From Microbacterium sp. Bi121 (lineage in GTDB: Bacteria > Actinomycetota > Actinomycetes > Actinomycetales > Microbacteriaceae), in contig NZ_CAKKLJ010000007.1 of the NCBI RefSeq assembly GCF_918698005.1, positions 124,001-188,000 on the forward strand: a stretch of 64,000 bases of DNA. Reading direction: 5' to 3'. The position numbers and the translations under genes are program-made. The notes beneath the pieces are model-generated. The model saw only the letters and a program-made list of their open reading frames with translations. It searched no databases and was not told where the DNA came from. Of the stretch, positions 1 through 6,371 are shown piece by piece (positions within the stretch are counted from its first letter, which is position 1; the number at the start of each line of letters is the position of its first letter).

Positions 1-633
1 CTGCTGGCGAGCGACGACCTGCGCGAGGCGCTCAAGCGGGTCGCGCGCGTCAAGCGCATCCAGGACGTCATGACCCAGCAGTGGTCGGTGCTGGCGACGC
101 TCACCCCGACCGAATACGCGCAGTTCCGCGGATCACTCGGCAACTCGTCCGGCTTCCAGTCCGTGCAGTATCGAGCCGTCGAGTTCGCGCTGGGCAACAA
201 GAACGAGCGGATGCTGTCGGTGTTCCGCGACCACCCGGCGAACCTCGCGCTGCTCACCGCCGAGTTCGAACGGCCGACGCTGTACGACGAGTTCCTGCGC
301 TACGCGTCACGGCGCGGTATCTCCATCCCTGCCGAGATCCTCGAGCGCGACGTGCGCGAGCCGTATCGTCCGCACTCGTCGCTGGTGCCGGCGATCCGCG
401 AGATCTACGAGAACCCGCGCACCCACTGGGATCTGTACGAGGCGTGCGAGGACCTGGTCGATCTGGAGGACAACTTCCAGTTCTGGCGGTTCCGGCACCT
501 GAAGACCGTGACCCGCACGATCGGGATGAAGCCGGGCACCGGCGGATCGAGCGGCGTCGGCTTCCTGCAGAGGGCGCTCGAACTGACCTTCTTCCCGGAG
601 CTCTACACGGTCCGCACCGAGATCGGGGCGTGA
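1..633 (+). CDS. kynA: Tryptophan 2,3-dioxygenase, 5'-truncated by window edge
   Basis: Heme enzyme that opens the indole ring of L-tryptophan to N-formylkynurenine, the first step of the kynurenine pathway, in the cytoplasm. The reading frame is open from base 1, giving the last 210 codons; the family is about 280 residues, so roughly the first quarter lies outside the window. Visible family marks are the substrate-pocket segment NSSGFQSVQYR and, near the C-terminus, FRHLKTVTRTIG followed by GTGGSSGVGFL, where the histidine is the expected axial heme ligand. The stop TGA overlaps the ATG of the next gene, and kynU follows, so the three genes form one operon. The promoter is not in the window. 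Identity is secure. Confidence 0.96.
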   Translation: MLASDDLREALKRVARVKRIQDVMTQQWSVLATLTPTEYAQFRGSLGNSSGFQSVQYRAVEFALGNKNERMLSVFRDHPANLALLTAEFERPTLYDEFLRYASRRGISIPAEILERDVREPYRPHSSLVPAIREIYENPRTHWDLYEACEDLVDLEDNFQFWRFRHLKTVTRTIGMKPGTGGSSGVGFLQRALELTFFPELYTVRTEIGA

Positions 634-1676
634 TGCGCAGGGCGGTCACCTGGTTCGATGGCGGCGACTGGCACGAGGGCGTGGTCGCTGCGGACGCCGA
701 CGGTGTTCGGCTGCTGCCGGGCGGGTCGACGGCAGGGCTGCCCCGGCTCGACGGCGTCGTCACGGGCGGCTTCACCGATCACCACGTGCACCTGCAGCTC
801 GTCGATGCCGGGCTGCTCGCGGATTCGACGCTCGGCCGGGTCGTCGACCTCGGCGGGGACCCAGCCGTCCTGGCAGTGATAGCTCTGCACAACTCCGGAG
901 TGTTGACGCGAACATGGCCCGATGCGGCCGAATACGCGCCGATCGGCGGAAAAACTCCGGAGTTACGCAGGTCGGCGGGCGTCGAGATCCTCTTCGCCGG
1001 CGCCTTCCTCACCCCGCCAGGGGGCTATCCGGGAGGCCGGGCATGGGCTCCGGCCGGCTCCGTGCGCGAGATCGCCGACGAGGATGCCGCCGAGCGCGGC
1101 ATCCTCGAGATGAAGGATGCCGGTGCCGCACGCATCAAGGTCGCCAGCAACAGCACCGCGGGGCCCGTCTTCTCCGACGACATGCTCCGAACGATCATCA
1201 GGATGGCGGCATCCCACCGCATGCCGATCGTCGCCCATGCGGAGGGGCGGGGCGAAGCACAGCGCGTGGTCCGCCTGGGCGCCCAGCGCCTCGCGCACGC
1301 GCCCTTCACCGAGAGGCTTAGCGACGCCGAGACGGCAGCGCAAGTGGCATCCGCGTCCTGGATCTCGACGCTCGCCATCCACGGGGGCGAGGAGTACGAC
1401 ACCGCGGTCGACAACATCCGGAGCTTCCACACTGCCGGCGGCCGCGTGCTCTACGGCACGGACATGGGCAACGGCCCCACCCCCATCGGGCTGAATCCGC
1501 ACGAGATCGCCGCTCTGCGCGATGCCGGGATCGACGGTTCGGATCTGTTGCAGTGCCTGGACCCGACTGATCCGCGCGACTCCGGATCCCGCCTGCTGTT
1601 CTTCCCCGGCGGATCGCCGGATGACGCCGATCCGCTCATCGCGCGCCCCCTCACCACCGCCGATCTGGAGGCATGA
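633..1676 (+). CDS. Amidohydrolase-superfamily metal-dependent hydrolase in the kynurenine operon
   Basis: 347-residue amidohydrolase of the imidazolonepropionase-like type, starting at the ATG that overlaps the kynA stop (TGATG). Metal-site marks are H51-x-H53 in TDHHVHL, H202 in IVAHAEG, H222 in LAHAPF and D277 in YGTDMGNG; this is the expected order for a TIM-barrel amidohydrolase. No carboxylated lysine is obvious, although IKVAS lies at a suitable place. Because it sits between tryptophan dioxygenase and kynureninase and no kynB or AfmA-type formamidase is present, it is a candidate N-formylkynurenine deformylase; this is inference from position only. Residues about 86-112 (HNSG to PELR) are encoded by a palindromic DNA element also found in cydD and at galT, and look like an insertion between a helix and a strand. 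Confidence 0.8.
   Translation: MRRAVTWFDGGDWHEGVVAADADGVRLLPGGSTAGLPRLDGVVTGGFTDHHVHLQLVDAGLLADSTLGRVVDLGGDPAVLAVIALHNSGVLTRTWPDAAEYAPIGGKTPELRRSAGVEILFAGAFLTPPGGYPGGRAWAPAGSVREIADEDAAERGILEMKDAGAARIKVASNSTAGPVFSDDMLRTIIRMAASHRMPIVAHAEGRGEAQRVVRLGAQRLAHAPFTERLSDAETAAQVASASWISTLAIHGGEEYDTAVDNIRSFHTAGGRVLYGTDMGNGPTPIGLNPHEIAALRDAGIDGSDLLQCLDPTDPRDSGSRLLFFPGGSPDDADPLIARPLTTADLEA
886..969 (+). repeat. In-frame palindromic element, copy A (inside the amidohydrolase gene)
   Basis: The ends are inverted copies of each other: CTGCACAACTCCGGAGT on the left and the complement of CTGCGTAACTCCGGAGT on the right. From AACTCCGG (891) to CCGGAGTT (ends 964) is 74 bp, the same distance as in the copies at 31540-31622 and 59786-59869. 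The host reading frame runs through without interruption and gives HNSGV at the left end and PELRR at the right end. The interior shares TGTTGACG and GAACATGG with the galT copy. I infer an inserted palindromic element that is translated as part of the host protein. Confidence 0.75.
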
Positions 1677-1677
1677 C

Positions 1678-2889
1678 GTGTCAGACCTGCTCGCCCTCGC
1701 CCGCGACCTCGACGCCCGCGACCCGCTCGCTTCCCACCTCGACGCGTTCGTCGAGGCTCCGGGGGTCGCGGCGTATCTCGATGGGAACTCACTCGGCAGG
1801 CCCCTGCGCGAACTGCCCGACCGGCTCGCGGCATTCGTCCGCGAGGACTGGGGCACGCGCCTGATCCGCTCGTGGGACGAGCAGTGGATGGACCTGCCCA
1901 CCGAGCTCGGCGATCGGATCGGCCGGGTCGCTCTCGGCGCCGCCGCCGGGCAGACGGTCGTCGCCGATTCGACCACGGTGCTGCTGTACAAGCTCATGCG
2001 CGCTGCGGTCGACGCACAGGCGGGTCGAGCGGAGATCGTGATCGAGGAGGGCAACTTCCCCACCGATCGGTTCGTCGCCGAGGGCATCGCCGCCGAGCGC
2101 GGGATGACGCTGCATTGGATCGCTGCCGACCAGATCGCCGGCGTGCAGGTCGCCGACATCGAGGCGGTCGTGAACGAGAACACCGCGCTCGTCGTGCTCA
2201 GTCATGTCGATTACCGCTCGGGTGCGCTGGCGGACATGAGGGCGATCACGGATGCCGTGCACGAGGCAGGGGGCCTGGTGCTATGGGACCTGTGCCACTC
2301 GGTCGGCGTCATCCCGACCGAGCTCGACGCATGCGGCGTCGATCTCGCCGTCGGCTGCACGTACAAGTACCTGAACGGCGGGCCGGGCTCCCCCGCATTC
2401 GCGTACGTCAACGCGCGCCATCACGGCGTGCTGCGCCAGCCGATCCAGGGCTGGATGGGAGCGGGCGACGTGTTCGCGATGGGCTCCGCCTACGCACCGG
2501 CCGGCGGTATCCGCCAGTTCATCAGCGGCACCCCACCGGTGCTCGGGATGCTCGCCATGCAGGGGATGCTCGACCTGATCGAGGCCGCATCGATCGGTGC
2601 GGTGCGCGAGAAGTCGAAGACTCTCACCGGCCTCGCCGTGCAGGCATTCGATGAGGAGCTCGCGCCGCTCGGGGTGCGACTGCTCAGCCCTCGGGATGCC
2701 GCGCAGCGCGGCGGCCACGTCACGATCGGCCACCCGGACTTCGCCGAGGTGACGAAGACGCTCTGGGCGGACGGCGTGATCCCCGACTTCCGGTTCCCTG
2801 ACGGTATCCGCCTCGGGCTGTCGCCGCTGAGCACCTCGCATGAAGAGGTACTCAGCGGCGTGCTCGCCGTGCGCGACGCGCTGGGATGA
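1678..2889 (+). CDS. kynU: Kynureninase
   Basis: PLP enzyme (403 residues) that cleaves L-kynurenine to anthranilate and L-alanine. The GTG start is chosen because GGAGG lies 6 nt upstream and the gene then begins 1 nt after the amidohydrolase stop. The PLP-binding lysine is K230 in CTYKYLNGGPGSPAF, the typical kynureninase signature; the segment LWDLCHSVG holds the aspartate that contacts the pyridine nitrogen. Length matches the family. It is the last gene of the operon; a long inverted repeat follows it. With no kynurenine monooxygenase or anthranilate catabolic genes in view, the pathway may end at anthranilate, either for tryptophan salvage or for a branch encoded elsewhere. Confidence 0.95.
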   Translation: MSDLLALARDLDARDPLASHLDAFVEAPGVAAYLDGNSLGRPLRELPDRLAAFVREDWGTRLIRSWDEQWMDLPTELGDRIGRVALGAAAGQTVVADSTTVLLYKLMRAAVDAQAGRAEIVIEEGNFPTDRFVAEGIAAERGMTLHWIAADQIAGVQVADIEAVVNENTALVVLSHVDYRSGALADMRAITDAVHEAGGLVLWDLCHSVGVIPTELDACGVDLAVGCTYKYLNGGPGSPAFAYVNARHHGVLRQPIQGWMGAGDVFAMGSAYAPAGGIRQFISGTPPVLGMLAMQGMLDLIEAASIGAVREKSKTLTGLAVQAFDEELAPLGVRLLSPRDAAQRGGHVTIGHPDFAEVTKTLWADGVIPDFRFPDGIRLGLSPLSTSHEEVLSGVLAVRDALG

Positions 2890-2899
2890 GCGTGTCCGT

Positions 2900-3053
2900 T
2901 TCGACTCGCTGACGCTCGCTCAACGCGTTTCGTCTTCGGGCTTCGCCCTCCGCTCAACGCCCCGCGGAAACAGCTGTTGCGGGCCCTTGAGCTTGCGGGG
3001 CGTTGAGCGAGCGGAGCGAGACGAAACGGGCTGAGCGAGCGAAGCGAGTCGAA
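2900..3053. repeat. Convergent-gene repeat family, copy 1 (two arms in inverted orientation)
   Basis: Two ~58-nt arms face each other. The left arm starts TTCGACTCGCTGACGCTCG and the right arm is the complement of a sequence starting TTCGACTCGCTTCGCTCG; both continue with a CGTTTCGTCT block and end at CCGCTCAACGCCCC or similar. Related copies occur at 4239-4327, 37234-37299 and 50192-50226. All four lie between genes that converge. Here the gap is between kynU and the FBP gene. The fold may act as a bidirectional terminator; that is inference. Confidence 0.85.
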
Positions 3054-3061
3054 GCCTTGCC

Positions 3062-3547
3062 TCACCCGGCGACGGCCCGCAGGAACGCGCGTACGTTCTC
3101 TCCGAGCCGCGCGATGCGCTGCTCGCGCGCGGCTTCACGGTCGAAGCCTTCGTACGCCAGCGGCGGCAGCCGCCGGACGTTGTGCGAGCACCCGAACTCC
3201 GAGCACGCGAGGGTGCCGACCGTGTCGCCGTTGCGACCGGCTGTGCCGGCCTTGCGCGCCGTGAACATCTGCACATCGTTCCGGAGGGTGACGTCATCGC
3301 ACCACGAGCACTGCGCTCGGGAGAGGACGCGCTGCTCGGCACGCTGCAGCATGACGCCGGTCAGAACCCCGTCGACCTCGGTGACGACGTACGCACGGCG
3401 AGCGAACTTCTGGTCCGACCAGCCGAGGTAGTCGAGCCGGTCGAAGTCGAGCTCGGCGAAGTCGGACGGCAGTGACAGGGACGAGACCTCTTTGCGGGAG
3501 GCGTTGATGAAGGATGCGCGGATCTCGCGCTCGGTAAGGGGACGCAT
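3062..3547 (-). CDS. FBP-domain protein, FusB-like zinc-finger EF-G-binding family
   Basis: 161-residue protein resembling the actinobacterial FBP domain family, which shares its C-terminal treble-clef zinc finger with FusB/FusC, the ribosome-rescue proteins that bind elongation factor G and protect against fusidic acid. An N-terminal helical part (1-50) precedes a metal-binding part with C80 and C83 in QCSWC and C115 and C120 in ACSEFGC, which fit four zinc ligands. By family knowledge it may bind EF-G; whether this member gives fusidic acid tolerance is unknown. It is a single gene, convergent with kynU and divergent from the small protein at 3885. Confidence is good for the family and low for the role. 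Confidence 0.75.
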   Translation of the reverse strand: MRPLTEREIRASFINASRKEVSSLSLPSDFAELDFDRLDYLGWSDQKFARRAYVVTEVDGVLTGVMLQRAEQRVLSRAQCSWCDDVTLRNDVQMFTARKAGTAGRNGDTVGTLACSEFGCSHNVRRLPPLAYEGFDREAAREQRIARLGENVRAFLRAVAG

Positions 3548-3884
3548 GATGATGCTTTCTGTTCAGACGTGAGAGGAATACGGCATCGCTCAGATGGATG
3601 CCGGGTACGGCGAACTGCCGGCGACGGGGATCCGCCTCCGGCCGATGCTCAGCCTCTGCCGCCGGCGCGATGAGCGCCTGTGACCGCCTTCCGCGCCCGC
3701 GGGGCGCTTTCCGTGAACAGCACCCGGCGAGTTTACCCGTCGGATCGGCGTGTGTCACGGCGGGGAGTGTTGCGCTGTGTTTCGGGCGTCGTTGGCCCTT
3801 CGCCTGCGGCTGCGTACCGTGAGGACACAGCATCCGCTGAACTCGGCCGTCCGAACCCGGCCATCCAAGCTCAGGAGTCCCATC
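3548..3884. other. 337-bp divergent intergenic region
   Basis: No convincing gene on either strand: the short open frames lack ribosome sites and family resemblance. It separates the divergent FBP gene and the gene at 3885 and must hold both promoters. AGGAG at 3873-3877 serves the downstream GTG. I see no strong palindrome or RNA motif. Confidence 0.6.
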
Positions 3885-4229
3885 GTGTCCACCGCGCACC
3901 GCACAGCATCCGCCCTCGAGGTGAGCGGGCGTGCGGCGTGCATGTGCGACCACGGCGATGTCTGCTCATCGTTCGCTCCTGGCCACGCTCTGCACCTGAT
4001 CCAGGCTCGCCTCGCGTCGGCGACGCCTAGCGAGTGGGTCGACGGGATCGTCGAGCGAGCGGATGCCGCCACCGGCGAAGTGCGCATTCATACACTGAAC
4101 GGTGAGGAGTGGGCGCTCTGGAGCGCCCAGGGTGCTGCGCTGGAGGCGACCCCGGGAACGCCGGTCGCCCTGCATACGCGGTACCACGTGCTCGCCGTCG
4201 GGCGCGTGCGGTTCAACGTCGCCGTCTGA
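3885..4229 (+). CDS. Small hypothetical protein with N-terminal Cys cluster
   Basis: 114 residues, unrecognised. The GTG start is chosen because AGGAG stands 7 nt upstream; longer in-frame starts lack one. An N-terminal cysteine cluster (C19, C21 and C27 in ACMCDHGDVC) is followed by a short helical stretch and a C-terminal beta-rich part (residues 55-114, e.g. EVRIHTLNGEEWALW and VALHTRYHVLAVG) that looks like a small OB- or SH3-like barrel. The cluster could bind a metal, and the next gene, on the opposite strand, encodes a copper-storage type protein, but a functional link is only a guess. Confidence 0.6.
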   Translation: MSTAHRTASALEVSGRAACMCDHGDVCSSFAPGHALHLIQARLASATPSEWVDGIVERADAATGEVRIHTLNGEEWALWSAQGAALEATPGTPVALHTRYHVLAVGRVRFNVAV

Positions 4230-4238
4230 GGGAGTCTC

Positions 4239-4327
4239 GGCTTCGACTCGCTGCGCTCGCTCAGCCCGTTTCGTCTTCGGCGCTGCGCGCCTCCGCTCAA
4301 CGACCCGCCCGCCGCCTCCGCTCAACG
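4239..4327. repeat. Convergent-gene repeat family, copy 2
   Basis: Begins GGCTTCGACTCGCTGCGCTC, continues with CAGCCCGTTTCGTCTTCGG and ends with CCTCCGCTCAACG, a block that is repeated once more to 4327. It closely matches copy 1 (2900-3053). It lies between the end of the + strand gene at 4229 and the end of the - strand copper protein gene at 4351. Confidence 0.85.
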
Positions 4328-4328
4328 G

Positions 4329-4349
4329 CCCGCGGGTTGAGCCCGCGGG
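4329..4349 (-). terminator. GC hairpin after the copper-storage gene
   Basis: Two copies of the self-complementary CCCGCGGG (4329-4336 and 4342-4349) are separated by TTGAG, directly next to the stop codon of the - strand gene. A stem of 8 G-C pairs without a T run; a likely transcription end or mRNA 3' stabiliser. Confidence 0.5.
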
Positions 4350-4350
4350 G

Positions 4351-4755
4351 TCAGGCGGCCGCCATCATCATCTTCTTCATGTCCATGCAGGCGTCCATGC
4401 AGGCCTTGCAGGACTGAGCGCACATCTTGCAGACCTCGCTGTGGTCGGCGTGCTCCATGCAGGCGTCCATGCACAGCTGACACATGGCGATGCAGGCATC
4501 CAGCATCGACATCATCACCGCCGGCGTCATGCCCTGCATCCGCAGCATCGATCGCATCATCGTGTTGCACATGTCGGCGCAGTTCATGCAGGCCGGCGCG
4601 CAGTCCATCATCTGCATCGAGCACACGGTGCAGGCCTGTTCGCAGGCCGCGCACGCGTCCATGCACGCCTGCATGACGGCCATGTCAATCATCTCCATGC
4701 CGCCGCTCATCGACTTCATGTCCTGGGACATGGCACCCATCATCATCGAGTCCAT
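4351..4755 (-). CDS. Four-helix-bundle copper-binding (Csp/DUF326-like) protein
   Basis: 134 residues with 18 Cys and about 35 Met, most cysteines in CxxxC or CxxC spacings such as ACMDACAACEQAC and CKMCAQSCKAC. This is the pattern of the copper-storage proteins (Csp, DUF326), in which Cys residues line a four-helix bundle and bind many Cu(I) ions. There is no signal peptide, so it should be cytosolic like Csp3; the Met-rich N-terminus (MDSMMMGAMSQDM) is an addition. Start: ATG at 4755 with GAGG about 6 nt upstream; the longer open frame upstream has unrelated composition. Role by family: copper buffering or detoxification. No copper exporter or CsoR gene lies nearby. Confidence 0.85.
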   Translation of the reverse strand: MDSMMMGAMSQDMKSMSGGMEMIDMAVMQACMDACAACEQACTVCSMQMMDCAPACMNCADMCNTMMRSMLRMQGMTPAVMMSMLDACIAMCQLCMDACMEHADHSEVCKMCAQSCKACMDACMDMKKMMMAAA

Positions 4756-4908
4756 CCGCACACCTCGCTCCGGATCGTGGCCGAGCCTCCGCACGACTCG
4801 CGCCGGGACGGCGGGCCGATCAACCCGCCTGACGCCAGGGTAAACCCCTCGTCGTCGTGCGTCGATGGTGATCTCGTGAAGCCCGACCCTCACCCCTCGG
4901 CCAGGGCG

Positions 4909-4914
4909 TAGTCT
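4909..4914 (+). promoter_or_regulatory. -10 box TAGTCT for a leaderless mRNA
   Basis: TAGTCT ends 7 nt before the GTG at 4922, and no Shine-Dalgarno sequence is present, so transcription should start at or next to the start codon. Confidence 0.5.
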
Positions 4915-4921
4915 CATCCTC

Positions 4922-6295
4922 GTGCCAGCCTTCTCCGCCCTGCAGCGGCTCGTCATCACGATCGCCGTGCTCGCGTCCTTCGTGACCTTCCTGGACGGCA
5001 CGGTGGTGACCGTGGCCCTTCCCGCCATCAGGGACGAGCTCGGCGGCGGCATCGCGACGCAGCAGTGGGTGGTCGATGCGTACCTCATCACCCTCAGCGC
5101 GCTGATCCTGCTCGCCGGGTCGCTGTCGGACGCCTACGGGCGCGTGCGGATCATGCGCATCGGGCTCATCGCCTTCGGCATCGCATCCATCGCGGTCGCC
5201 GCGGCCCCCGAACCGCTCACCCTCATCATCGCCCGCGCGCTTCAGGGCGCAGCGGGTGCGCTGCTGGTGCCGAGTTCGCTCGCGCTCATCATGGCCACGA
5301 TGCGCGGCGAGCTTCAGTCCCGCGCGATCGGCGTCTGGACAGCGTTCACCACGGGCGCGCAGATCGCCGGCCCGCTGCTGGGCGGACTGTTCGTCGATCT
5401 GTTGTCGTGGCGCTTCGTGTTCCTCATCAATGTCATCCCCATCGGCATCACGCTGGTCCTGCTCGCCCGCCTGCAACTGCCGGATCATCCGCGCGGAGTG
5501 CGCGTCGACTGGTGGAGCGGGTTGCTGTGCGCCGTCGGTCTCGGAGCTGTGGTGTTCGCACTCATCGAGCAGCCGAATCTCGGGTGGGGCTCGCCGGCGA
5601 TCTGGATCCCCGCTGTCGCCGGAGTCGCCCTGTTCGTCGGATTCCTGCTGCGCCAGCGCACGTCGGATGCTCCGCTGATGCCGCTGTCGCTCTTCAACGC
5701 CCGCAACTTCGCGTGGGGCAACCTCGCGACGCTCTTCATCTATGCGGCGCTCTCGCTCAACGGCTTCGTCATCGGCGTCTACCTGCAGGAGGGTGCGGGC
5801 CTTCCCGCGACGGTCGCGGGGCTCGCCAGCCTGCCGATCACGATCTTGATGATCCTGCTCAGCTCGCAGGCCGGAGCGTGGGCGGGCAAGCTCGGGCCGC
5901 GCCTGTTCATGACCGTCGGCCCTCTGCTCATGGCGGCCGGGGCCCTGCTGCTCCTGACCGTGGCACCCGACTTCAGCTACTGGTGGCAGGTGCTTCCCGC
6001 GATGATCGTGCTCGGCCTCGGTCTCTCACTGACGGTCGCGCCGCTGACCTCGGCCGTCTTGGGAGCGATCGACGAGAATCGCTCCGGCATCGCCTCCGCC
6101 GTGAACAACGCCATCTCGCGTGTGGCCGGGCTCATCGTCGTCGCGATGCTGTCGACGATCGTCGGCGGCACGCTCGATCTCGACGGTTTCCACAGTGCGG
6201 CCTGGGTGACGGCGGCACTGATGGCTGCCGGCGGGATCGTCTCGTGGATCGGCATCCGCAAGTCCACGCCGGTCGACGTCGACGAGCCTGTCTGA
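4922..6295 (+). CDS. MFS transporter, DHA2 (EmrB/QacA-type) drug exporter
   Basis: 457-residue integral membrane protein with 12-14 hydrophobic segments. Family marks are LDGTVVTVALPAI in the first helix (motif D1 of DHA2 exporters), GSLSDAYGRVRIM in the loop after helix 2 (motif A) and GAQIAGPLLGG in helix 5 (motif C, antiporter). These proteins export cationic drugs or dyes in exchange for protons. It is shorter than the 570-residue exporter at 12760 and is not a close copy of it. GTG start; the -10 box just upstream suggests a leaderless transcript. It stands alone between the divergent copper protein and the convergent secreted enzyme. Substrate unknown. Confidence 0.85.
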   Translation: MPAFSALQRLVITIAVLASFVTFLDGTVVTVALPAIRDELGGGIATQQWVVDAYLITLSALILLAGSLSDAYGRVRIMRIGLIAFGIASIAVAAAPEPLTLIIARALQGAAGALLVPSSLALIMATMRGELQSRAIGVWTAFTTGAQIAGPLLGGLFVDLLSWRFVFLINVIPIGITLVLLARLQLPDHPRGVRVDWWSGLLCAVGLGAVVFALIEQPNLGWGSPAIWIPAVAGVALFVGFLLRQRTSDAPLMPLSLFNARNFAWGNLATLFIYAALSLNGFVIGVYLQEGAGLPATVAGLASLPITILMILLSSQAGAWAGKLGPRLFMTVGPLLMAAGALLLLTVAPDFSYWWQVLPAMIVLGLGLSLTVAPLTSAVLGAIDENRSGIASAVNNAISRVAGLIVVAMLSTIVGGTLDLDGFHSAAWVTAALMAAGGIVSWIGIRKSTPVDVDEPV

Positions 6296-6323
6296 CCCGG
6301 GCTCGAATTCAACCGGACGCGAA

Positions 6324-6363
6324 GAAGGGCCGTGAGAGCCGACCTGCGCTCCCACGGCCCTTC
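6324..6363. terminator. Bidirectional hairpin between convergent genes
   Basis: GAAGGGCCGTGAGAGC (6324-6339) pairs with 6348-6363 with a single mismatch, giving a 16-bp stem and an 8-nt loop between the exporter and the secreted enzyme gene. Confidence 0.75.
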
Positions 6364-6371
6364 CTGCGTCG

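Noticed and set aside
963..2183. Long minus-strand open frame across the amidohydrolase and kynureninase genes
   Set aside because: Shadow of two genes with clear motifs; its translation shows no family resemblance.
4380..4740. Short direct repeats resembling a CRISPR array (CCATGCAGGCGTCCATGCAG)
   Set aside because: They are CxxxC/Met codons of the copper-storage gene, with irregular spacing and no spacers.
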